DNA from: Cynocephalus volans
Lineage: Eukaryota; Chordata; Mammalia; Dermoptera; Cynocephalidae
NCBI RefSeq assembly: GCF_027409185.1
Contig: NC_084461.1
Span: 141,901,001-141,965,000 of the forward strand
Length of the DNA stretch: 64,000 nucleotides
Direction: 5' to 3'
The translations under genes were made by a program, and so were the position numbers. Positions 32,501-44,500 of this stretch are shown in pieces (positions within the stretch are counted from its first letter, which is position 1; every line of letters starts with the position of its first letter). Under the pieces are notes generated by a model that was not told the DNA's origin, did no database searches, and saw only the letters and a program-made list of their open reading frames with translations.

Positions 32501-35500
32501 AGTACATTCACATTATTGTGCAACCATCACCACTATCCACCTCCTGAGCTCATTTCATATTGCAAAACTGAAACTCTGTACTCATTAAACAATAACCCCC
32601 CTTCAACCTCTCCCCGCCCCTGGTGACCACCATTCTGCGTTCTACCCCATGAATGTGATGACTCTGAACACTGGCTTATCTTCCCCCACCTACTGTTCTG
32701 GCAATCAAGCCTTAAGGGAGACCAGAGGGTCCCTGACTCTTCCGAATTAGGGCCAAGAGAAGTAATATTTTTAATTGCTCTTAAAAAACTCCCTTTATTT
32801 TGGAAAATTTTAAACATGCCCTGCCAGAAAAGAGAGAGAAAATGTTACAATGAACCCCTGTGAATGCATTATCCAACTCCAACAATCATTGACATTTACG
32901 TTGCCTTTAAAAAAATTGTGAAACAAGAAGGTAAACAGCACAGAACAAGGTTCTATAAAAATCAGTGTTGTCCCTGTTCCAGCTGCCCAGACCCAGCGCT
33001 GCCCACTCTTGATTCGACAGGCTGCTTTGTGTACTGTGCCCAGTTAATCCCGCAACAGTCCTTCATGCCTGGCAAGGTGCCCATTTACAGAGTCACTCAG
33101 GGTCATCTGCTGCCATTCAGGTGCCAAACCTAGGCTCAGAGACAAGGCCAAAGTTGCCTGGCTAAGAAAAACCAGATTTTAAAGCAACAGCTAGCTACTT
33201 TTCTTCCTTAAAGAAATGCAATGATTTTAAAAACAGGCAAAGCTACTCTTCTCCAAGAATGGCCACTCTCCTATTTTAAAATCTTTTCCTCCCTCTGTTT
33301 ATCCAAGAATAAGAACTAATATTTGATCAGGAATTGAGACCCTGTGGTTCCCCCACACCTTCCAGCAGCCCCCTGCCCTACCTTGTGCGGTGCTGATGAT
33401 AAAGGAGGGATGGGGGAGGTGGGTCAGACAGATAAAGAGCTGCCACAATGGTGTCCTGGCCTGGCCCAGCGGGGCATGACATCTTTCCAGGCGAATGTGG
33501 GAAGTGCTAGCAGTAGAGGTGGCAGGGACCCAAGAGGAAAGAGAAAACTCTGGTTGAAAGGTCTTTTCCCCAGTGTGCAGTCCTTGCTGGGGAGAGGGAG
33601 GCCAGTGTCCCCAGAGTGGAAGTGCCAGGCGGAGCCAGTCTCAATAGAGACCTTTCTGATGCTAATTCTGTTGCTTCATGATCCTTCCTCTGGAGGAGAG
33701 AGAAGTGGCCCCAGGAGGGGCAGAACTCCACCAGCTTTACTTATGGTCCATAGAGCCAGTGACCACAGAGAGCCAGGAATCTGGGAGAGGTCCCGAATGG
33801 GAAAAGGCCAGAATGTCCATCCCAAGGGCTCGAGGTCAGGCTCAGGTGCAGGTCCCAGTTTTCCATCCTCATTCCCCTCATAATTTGTGTGATCTTGGGC
33901 AATCACTTGGAAACCCACACCTCACAGGGGTGGTAGGGAAGGCTCGAAAAAATTTGGCAGGTAACATTACGGGCACAGGCCCTCCAAAACATGGTAGCGG
34001 CTGCTGCTGTATTATTTATTGAACACGCTATTTACTCTTTGCACTCCAGACCTGAGATCTTCTAAAGTCCTGTTAGTTAGGAGCAGATGAACTGCTAGAG
34101 TGGTGGGCCATGCCACAAGACATTTTCTTTCAGGTTCTGCAAAAGGGGTGGAAATAAGCCCAACTAAAGGCTCCCTAGACCCTCACCTGATCTGACTGGC
34201 AGGCTGTGCTGGATGCCTAGAGTGGACACTAGATCTGCTCCAGCCTCCTTTTCCAGGACAATGATCTTGAACTCTGACCTTCCCGATGCTGGTTTCAAGG
34301 CTCACAGCCAGGGAGGGAGGCAGAGGGGAGTGTTGGGTCCAAGGCCTTTCCCAGGTGCCCCTCCTCCCCAGGGGTGGGACTTTTCCCAGGTCACCCAGCT
34401 GGTTAGCCAGAGGCAGGGAATCCACACTCCGTGATGTGATCTCTGGGAGGGCAGGGGGCTTCAACATTTGGCTCTGCTGTATCCCAGCCTGATTCACGGG
34501 AGGAATCAAAACATGCTGGCAGCCCTTGCTCCACGCCTCGCTTTACTACGGGGGGAGAGGGAGTTCCATGTTTCCCACGTGGAAATAGAAGCTCAGAAAG
34601 GATGAGATGCCCCAATCACCCAGCTGGTAAAGGATAAAACAAAATTAAAAGGGTGGCTGTCTGCTCCAGGAGGGTAGGGACCACATCTGTGCTGCAGAAC
34701 ACTACAGATCCCATTTGCTTATTAGCACAGCATCTGGCATAAAGTCAATACTCAATAACAGCTTTTGTTTTTTCAATGAATGAATAAATGGTTCCAAAGT
34801 CCAGAGATTTCTATACCACAAGCAGGAAACCTCATCTATAGTCACAAGGCCCGCTGCAATGCCACAGTCTCCATAATGAGTGTACCTATCTGGGTGGAGG
34901 AATTCCCGTGGATGTGGGTGTCAGGCTAGCCACAGTGTCTTCCCGTCTAACCAGCCTGTTCTCTGCAAATACTCTTTTCTTCAGTCTCCCTCTGCTTATG
35001 TTATTCAACAGTTTTATTCCAGAGCCTTTCCACTAAAGATGTGTATGATCAGCAGGACTTATTTAAGTCAAAGGAGTGAATCTCTAGCAGGATATTTTCT
35101 GTAATAAAGTTGGCCCCCCATCCCCACCTATTTTTTTTTAAAAAAACTCTTTGACTTTTTGTAATTATTAGAGACAAGAAGGGCACTTACTACTCTTCTC
35201 CAAAGAAGTCACTCATACATCCAGCAGACAAGTGTCTTTCTAAACCCCCAGGGGAGACAGATTGTGAGCAATTTGATGGAGAAGCCAAGAAACTGCTCCG
35301 AGGACAACATCCTGGGAAAAGGCTGCTCTCCCTTTGTAATGCAGCGCAGTGGGCAGAGTGCACATGCAGCCACCTACGACCCTGCGGGCTGGGGCGAGTC
35401 TCAACTCTTAGGCCTTTGCTTCCTCATCTGTGAAACAGAAATAAGAGCAGGAGACAGGACCGTGGTGAGGATGATGTGGAGGCTCAGTGGGCTCAGAACG

Positions 35501-38500
35501 GCGCTCTTTATACACCTGTGCTAATGCAGCACCAACCCCATAATCACAGTCACAGACTCAGTGACTGGTTTCTGGATGGAATTTGGTGTGGGGGAGAGAG
35601 AAAGCCAAGGAGAAAGCAAAAAAATCCTCCCTCTACAGGACAGTGCCTCAGTGGTCTTTAGGGATGAAAGGAGGCTGAAGACCATTAGGGTTGGAAAATG
35701 GGAAGCATCCACCTCCCGCTCTGCCCTTAAGGACCTGCTGCAGCTGCACCCGAGATCTCTGGCCCCTCTAGGGATCCTGAGGTTAGGAAACATCCTGGGG
35801 AAACAAGCCTCCAATATCAGCCATACCCGGGCTTCAGAGGCCCACTGTGTAGACCCGGTGTGAAGGTGGACCTGGGAACCCTGCCTGGCTGGGCTCCCTT
35901 CCTCCCTAAGGACACAAAGAAAAAGCCCCCTTCCTCTCTCCTTCCTGTTTCGTTCATGGCCACATTTCCAGTCTCTGGCACAGAGAAGGCCTGGATAAAT
36001 AATGAATGAATAAATGAGTGGATAGATGAAAGAATGAAAGTAAGGACATTTCTGATGTGCTGAATCAATTCCTGAGTCCAATTTTGGAAACAGAGACTGG
36101 AGATGAGGTTGTGGGTGGTTGTTTTCTTCAGGAGGAAATTGTGAAATGTCTCCCGGCTCAGAGGTGGCACTTGGCCAGCTGGGTCACACACGCTTCCCTT
36201 CTTGCTGTGAGGACTTCCCTGTCTCTGGATGGAGAAAGTTGGTGCGATGACTTAACATGGTAGTCTCAGCAAGTCCCTGGTTCCTCTGTGCTCTGCTTTA
36301 CAAGTGACCGAAATAACTTCACTGACCGTCTGAAAGCAGGACCTGAGTGTGGGGGGGCATCTGTCATGTACAGGGCTGGCATCTGTGGCCAGGGTCAAGC
36401 ATGTGGCTCATGCATTGGAATGGTGTTCTCTCCCATCACGAAGGGTTTGGTGTCAGTTCTTTGCAGAATGCTCATTCCCAACTCACCAGGGACTGGCTCT
36501 GGACCAGGTCTGGTGGGGCTGCTGGCTGCAGGGCCGAAGGCGTGGACATCAGGGGTCTGGATCTTTGTTCCAACCTCTGCTGGGAGCAGGGAGAAGGAAG
36601 AGGAGGGGCAACCCTGGCCACTGCTCTCCAGGGTAGGAGGGTGGCCGCTTCCAGACCAGGTCCCGAGGGCCAATGTTTTCATTCAGACATTCAGATCACC
36701 TAAAAGGCAGCTCTGCTGGCTCAGAGCACAAAAAGCCCAGGAGCCTCCCAGCAATCTCTCCATGTGCTGTCCTGAGGCTTCCTGGAATAGCCAAGGAAGG
36801 AAGTGATAGGGGTAGGACAAAAGCTGCTTCTGTGTCCAGCCACTGAGTCATCCCTGAATCGTCTACCTGGCTCCCCATCCTAGACATACCCCTTCCTAGC
36901 TGTGTGCTTTTAGGCAAGCTATCTAACTAACTGGACCTCGGTTTCTTCCTCTGTTAACCGGAGCAAATAATACTGCCTATCTCACAGGGCTGTTTTGAGG
37001 ATTAAATGAATAAATATGTGTGAATAATTCAGAACACTGAGTGGCATATGAACACACAATAAATATTAGCTATTCCATTATCACTGAGACTACGATTTAC
37101 CCTCTACTCCCAAATTCTGATTACAGAAAAAAATGTAGTGAGATTACAAGTGATTTCTATTTTATTCTTTACGTTTTTTTCCTATCTCCTAATTTTCTAC
37201 AAGGAACACATACCACTCTCTCGCTGAGTAAAAACATTTGAAACTCCACAGAAGGCAGGACACTGCCAATGGGAACCTGGAAACCAGAACTGGCAGAGTA
37301 ACTGCCAGAGGTTCCAGAGCGTGCCTCTGCTCCAGTCCAAGAATATCTCAGCATGAACCTGCTTTACAAGTGCTCACAAGTCAGGAGATGTCAGACTTTC
37401 CTAGAAGAGTCCCAGAAACCCCACCACATTGGTGACAGAGAAAAGACTTTTCCTGTCTAGACACCTAAATGCTTGTCATTAAAATAAAGACAGGAAGCAG
37501 GGAGAAGCAACACATGCTCCTTGAAGACAATCTCAAAAATCCAGGCAAACACACCAAACATGAAAAGAATCTCTAATCTCTCCACTCAGGGATATAACAG
37601 GCTGGCATATTTCCTTGGAGTCTGAAACTGGTTTCGAAACCAACCCAAAGCCGCTCTGCTGGTCCTATAACAACAACCATACTGGCTAGGTAGGTGAGGG
37701 GTGCCCAGTGAAAGGCGGGCTGCTGCGACCAGGGGTCACTCCCCAGTGCCAGTGGAATCTCAGGGCAAGGAAGAGCTGTAATGAATAAGGACTCTGGATT
37801 TCCTCCCTCGTGGACTTCGCCATCAACAGGGGAAAGGGTACGATGCAATTCCAGCCGTAACGAGTGCATAAGGTGCTACAGGACACAAATATTCACTGCA
37901 CTCGATAAAAAGAATATAAAAACGAACACCTAGCACCCAGCAGCCAAACTTCAGGTAGTGTGAAGAGCAGGAGGGCTGCCTGAAGTCAATGTCCTGGTAA
38001 TTGTCCTGCTAACTGTGCGAACCATGCTGTTCTCCTCACAGCAAGGACACTTGGATTTTCTTAGAAGGGTGACTGGCTGTTATTGGCCTCTGCCCAGAGA
38101 CCTGCTGGTAGTGCTGGGCTTGAAGGCTGCTTCTTTAGGAGATGCCTCCAGATCATAAGCACCTTGAGGATGGGAGCATGATGTGTTTTGTGCTCCACTG
38201 TCACCCCAACACTTAGCACAGGCCTGGTGCACAGCAGGTACATACGTGTGGATTGAATCATCTTCAGCAACGGGGACTGGAGACATTACTTCCACTCACC
38301 ATGGTCTCTCCAGGGTCGACAGTGTCTCTGATATAGCAGAGGTCCACTAAATGTCTTTTGAATAACTTACCTGCGTGGGGTCAGAGGATCCCGCACACTG
38401 CATGTTCAATGAACTCATGCAGCTTGAGATCCTCCATCTCCTGAAACAAAAGCACTGAGAGCACAGAACCCCAGGCCCTGGACAAACATGTCTGGGCACT

Positions 38501-41500
38501 AGACTTGCTAAGGCAAATTATACAATTTAAGAGTTTCCAGCCCAGCCAGCTGTCTGACAAGCACTTCACACAAAATCCCTCCCCTGAAATAGCTCTAAGC
38601 CTGTCAGTCTGCAGGGATGGGAACAGGAAATAGAAAATCACCACATCCTCCTCAGCTCACTGTGCTGTAACATTCAAGCCCCGTGCCTGGATTTGCTGAG
38701 TACGACCCTCATGTGACACACCACCCTTCCCAGTCTGCCTGGTGCTGTGTGGCTACCACCCAAATGCCACTGTTTAGAGGATGTACCATTGACGTGGTAG
38801 CAGCTTTTAGAGGAAAAAAACACAACTGTCACATTAAGTGTACACATCAAACATAAGACTATCCTGATTCCTAAAATGTTAAAACATTTCCAAATGCTCT
38901 CCATGGCAGGGAGGAAATACAGTGTTCCTCCTGGCAACTCCTGCATGACAAGCAAGGAGCTATTAAATGATCTGCACAGGGGCTGCCATGTTTCCTTGCA
39001 GATATCAATAAATCTCATGCTTTACATCCACCACGTATAGTTAGAGCCCCAGAGGCATCTCAAGCATCCCCAGCTTTGGGGAGAGATGATGTGCATAATG
39101 TCCCCAGGCAGGAAGCAGCTCATTAGTTCGTCCCTGTCTACCAGGAGGGATTAAAACTGCTTTAGAGTTTCTGAAATCTCCAAGGGGCAATCGCATCCCA
39201 CTCCCTGCCTTGCTGTCAAAGAAGTTGCTTTCCAGAAGCAACAGCTGCCGAGTATTCAAAGCAGGAGGGGTGAATTTGGGAGGGGAAGGGGCTGGTGGGG
39301 AAGGCATATGAGGGAGTGAAGGTGGTTTGCTGAGAGAAAGACAGCCCTCTCCTAGAATTTCCTGAAGCTTGGAGAGCAAGCACCCAGCAGGCAATAGCTT
39401 TTATTGGTATTGGCCTGTGAGATGAGGCTATTGATTCCTGGCTTAAGGAGCCCTGCAAGCAATGATCTGGGAACCAATCCTTGTCTGTGCATCCTGGACA
39501 GGGCCAGGTAGAAACGTGGAATGCAAACATACCCCCATCTGAGAGCACAGAAAGACAACCACGAGTGGCCACTGGTAAGGTACCAGGATGGAGAGGAGGC
39601 ATTGTTTGCTTTTTGATAGTTAATTGTTTAGTTGGAGAAGAGAGGTTCCAGTTCCAAAGGTTCCCACAAATTAAGTTCAATTACAGAAAAAAGGGATCTT
39701 GTCGGCTGTTGGCTGAGTTAAAACCTCCACAAGGCAATTTAGCACTATCTATCAAACATCTTAAATGCACACACCCTTTGACCAAAACAATTCCACCTCT
39801 GGGAATTTATCTATGGACAGACTCACATAAGTGTGCAAAGATACAGGAAAAAGGACGGTGGCTGTCATATTGTTTATAGCAGTGAAAAAAAAAGAATGGC
39901 AACGTAATGTCCATCAATAGAGGAATTGTTAAATGACAGTGTTTATAACATTGAGGACTATTTAGTCAATAAAAAGAGAAGTAAATCCGCACAGGCTGAT
40001 GGGGAAAGATGTTCCGTTATGTACCATGAAGAAAGCAACTTTAGTATTAACCCGCTTGTGAAAATATACAGTCAATTCTTGTAATTTCTTTCTTTCTTTT
40101 TTTTTTTCAGAGATGACCTGTATGGGGATCTTAACCCTTTACTTGGTGTTGTCAGCACCACGCTCTCCCAAGGGAGCCACGGGCCAGCCCTCAACTTTTT
40201 TTTTTTTTTTTTTTTTTTAAAGATGACCGGTAAGGGGATCTTAACCCTTGACTTGGTGCTGTCAGCACCACGCTCACCCAGTGAGCAAACCGGCCATCCC
40301 TATACGGGATCCGAACCCGCGGCCTCGGCGCTCCCAGCGCCACACTCTCCCGAGTGAGCAACGGGCTCAGCCCCAACTCTTGTTATTTCTACAAAGTCAC
40401 CTTGAACACTGAATTAGTGAATCCTGAACCATTGCTCCTAGAGGAAGACAGAGGGTTAGGTTCCTGCAAGCCTCTGATCGCAACATTTCATCGACTGATT
40501 AATACACGACCCTGTTTTGTATATTTCTGTTTAATATATTGTTGATTCATTAACACTGAACTCACAGCCAACAGCACTATAATTCATGCCTGAACAAAGC
40601 TTATCGATACACATATTTTCTCTACAAGGCACATCACATCCTTCTGGAGCTTAGAAACACTTGACAGTGCTTCAGTACTATGTTTGGGGGTCATTTTAAA
40701 CAGTGAAATCGCACCCCCCCTCCAAAAAAAAGCACAAAAATGAGGAAAACATGGCACTAAGAACACAAAAAGGACACCTGTTTGCAGCTGAAACAAGAAA
40801 GCAAAGAGTTTCACCATTTAATCTCAGCTGGGAATACACATATAGAGCCACTCATATTTTTCACTGTTCTGTGCTTGTGCATGAATGACTGAAAAAGTAC
40901 CATCTTTGATTTGGGGTTTGGAAAAAATGTTTAGTGAATAGGCAAATTCACAAGTATAGGATCCATGAATAATGAGGATCGACCGTGTGTCAGTATATGC
41001 AAAGAACACTTCTAGAAGAATACACTAGATGTTTAGTTAGCTCAGTTGGTCAGAGTGTGGTGCTAATAACACCAAGGTCAAGGGTTCAGATCCCTGCACC
41101 GACCAGCCTCCAAAAAAAAGAAAGAAAGAAAGAAAGAAAAATACACTAGATCAATTTTCGAAGAAGATACAAGAAAATGTTCCCAGAAGTCAGCATAGGA
41201 GAGTGGGATGGGAAACAGACTTTTATTTTATTCTTTGAATATCACTTTACAAGTGAGTATACCATTTCTAACTTAAAGAATCTTCAGGAGGAGATGGGCC
41301 TTTCTACAGGTAAGCTCAGCACAGCATGACAGACTCACTGTGGACTAAGGGACACTGCCCTGCAGGATCAGTGCCCAGAGTGGGGTCCTTTCCCGGCAGA
41401 AAGGCCCAGTGACCACCCTCCTGGCTGACACTTCTCTCTCTTGAGGAGGAAGATGGGGGCAGAGAGGAAGGCCTGCATTGGACTGAACTTCACCTATGAA

Positions 41501-44500
41501 AACCAAAAAGTCAGAACTTTACCCCCCAAAACAGATAATCTGCTACCCTCACCTTCCACTGCTTTTCATGGACCAGAGCAGCCAGACAGGGGCAGGACAT
41601 GGCTCACAGTCCAGATGAAAGCAACTCGGGTGTAAGAAACTTTGTTTTTCCAGGGAGGGGGTGGGGGTCTGGAAGTGACAATGAAAGAAAACAGAAATCT
41701 GCAAAGAGAAAGTATGGTGGAATTGGGATTGGGGGGGTGGGCAGGGAATGGAAAAGGGAAGAAAAGAAGGAATCTCACAATTTTGTTTACTGCTTATATG
41801 GGTGTTATCTATGATGCATCTCCTTGCTCTGCCCCCTGCGCATGGCAAATAGATTTACTTTCCCAATTATGAAAACATATAAGTACATCTGGGTCTGGAA
41901 GAACACACACCAAATTGTGGGAACAGGACTGTGCATATGGGGGGAAACTAATTTTCACACTAGGTGCTTCTATATCTTCCAGACTTTTTACAATAAAAAT
42001 GTATCTCACATTTCTTGTAGTATAATAATGTACAAAAAGGCCACCTCCTGCCTTTCTGGCTTTCTCTGACACCCTTCCTCCTTTCTCAGGCTTGCATGTC
42101 CCATGGCTAAAGACTCAGCAGTCCAGTCACCTCTGAGCAGCAACCACCAGGCAAATGCAAAACTCCAAGATTTCTCAAAAAGTTCAACACGGAATTACCA
42201 TATGACCTGCACTTCAATTCCTAGGTATATATAAAATAACTGAAAAAAGGTGTTCAAATAAACGTGGTACCTGAATGTCGCTATTCACAATGGCCAAAAG
42301 GTGAAAACGACCCTACTATCCACCCACAGATGGCTGGATAAACAAGTTGTGGTATTTGCAGTGGAATATTACTCAGCCATAAAAAAGGAATGAAGTACTG
42401 ATAAATGCTACATGGATGAACCTTGAAAACATCATGTGAAGTGAAAGAAGCCAGACACAAAAGGTCACATCTTACACGATCCCTTTTGTAATATGGAAGA
42501 GCCCGAATGCAAATCCATACAGACAGAAAGCAGATTAGTGGTTACCAGGGCTAGGAATAGAAAGGGATAGAAAGTGACTGCTTACTGGGTACAAAGGTTC
42601 CTTCTAGGGTGAAAAATGTTCTGGAACTAGATAGAGTGATGGCTGCACAACAGTGTTAATGCCACTGAATCGTACACTTTAAAATGGTTAAAATGGTGAA
42701 TTTTATGTTAGGGTATGAATTTTATCTTAATTCAAATTTTAAAAAAAGCAAAACCCCAAGCTGAGTGACCTTGGGCAAGTGACTTGGCCTCTCTGTACCA
42801 AGAAAACGGGCAGATGACAGCACAGTCATCTGGCTGGTCGTGAGGGTTCTGTGTGATGTGTGCGAAGTGCCTGGCACAGGGCTGGGCACCGAGAAAGAGG
42901 CGGTAAGTACCAAAGGAAGCCACGGTGCTGACGATTATTATTGTGCACTGTCAAAGTCAACTCACCCAGCAGTTGTGAGTTTCCATGTCATCAAATCATC
43001 CTTTTAATTAACTAACAAGAGCAACACAGATAGTTAGGAAAGGGGTGATGTATGAGATGAAAGATTAAAGAAGAGAGTACTATTATACTTGTATTTGTAG
43101 TATATTTATATCTATACTATATTTGGAGTATTACGATTCTTTCCTGTTGTTAAGGTAGGAGACGCAGACAAAAAAATCAGTCACAGACAGACAAAGGGGC
43201 GGCTTTGCCACATGTCCATGGTAGAATGACCTTAAAGCTCTGGCTTCTTCTGCCTCCTTTCGTAGGCCTGCAGACATGGGCTTTTGACTGACCTGTTTTA
43301 TGGGGGCAGAAGGGATTGTATACAAGTGAGAAGGTCCCATCTATGCCCTTATTTGGAAGCAGTTTTAAAACCCTGAGAACTGACAGGTGGGGGCAAGAAC
43401 CCTAGCTCTTCTTATCTCAAAATAATTCGGTACCAAATTAGCAGAATTCCAAACTTCCTAAGGCAGGTGACTGCCCCTGAGGCTGACAGTCGGCGTGGGG
43501 AGAGGGAAGGGAGGAATGAATAGGATTGTAAACTGTCATGGAAACTTTTCTTTGCTTGGGCTTCTGGAGCATATGGCAGGTGTCCTGAAAAATCCATTCC
43601 TGCTGCCTGAGGCTAGCTGCTGCTCTCAGATGTGTGGGTGGGGGCGTCTGCCTCTCTGTCTGAAAGGCACCCTCCCTCCGCCTGGCGACAGCAGCACAAA
43701 GGAGACTCCAGTGTGTGCCTCCCATCCCCAGCTCCCCAGACAGATGCTGGGGGAGAGCTTCTATGGCCCCATGGAAATAAAAGTCCCCTGCCCCCAGCAG
43801 GCCTCGATGCAGCTCATAGATCACAGACAGCAGCAGGCCAAAGACCATGGTGCAGATCTCTCCTGCACCACATCTCACAAGCCCCACATCTCTTCCCAAG
43901 GCGAGAGGGAGCTGTGCATTGCGAGGGACTCTCAAGTAGCCAACAGGCTGGACTCCCAGGAAGACTGGCGCCCACGTGTAACACAGGAAATCCAGCTGGC
44001 CCGAGGTAGAGAAAAATCACAAACGGTGGAGTTGTAGACATAAAGCAGCCAAAGGGATCACAAACAACGGCAGGTACAAGGTGCCAGGGTGGAAAACAAG
44101 ACGGAATTTTGAAAACTCTAAATTTAGTTTGTGTTTCTCCAACTGGGTGATGGTGCCCATGGGGTTTACAGAAGTGAGCCAGGAGCAGACAAAGCCACAG
44201 GAGAATGTGGGCACAGTCTTCCTGCAGCAGCATGCACTCAGGACTGGGGGAGGGGAGGGACCTGCATAACAAAACAGGACAACAGCATGTGGTGGGGGAA
44301 AAATATAAAACCTGATTGAATTTTAAGGATGAAATACTAGATGTCAAAAAAATGTCCTGATTGCAGCTGGCCACCTTGAGCCTGAGGCCTTAGGGGCATT
44401 TCACTCCTCCATTGGAAGGGCAAACTGGGGGAGTGCAGAAGCCCAGTTCTAAAGGAGCCCTTAGCTCTACTGATTTCATTTATTCTACAAATATTTTCTT

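Noticed and set aside
33344-33883. 179-codon frame on the + strand
   Set aside because: Mixed composition, no domain, no splice context. Overlapping frames occur on both strands.
38381-38644. Segment read as an 87-codon CCNJL coding exon in its own frame
   Set aside because: The frame crosses the acceptor and stops inside the segment. The protein text (EMEDLKLHEFIEHAV) has no match in cyclin J proteins. It is kept only as a candidate non-coding cassette exon.
41031-41139. Functional tRNA-Ile gene
   Set aside because: The acceptor stem does not pair, and the unit has an A-rich tail and target-site repeats. It is a SINE.
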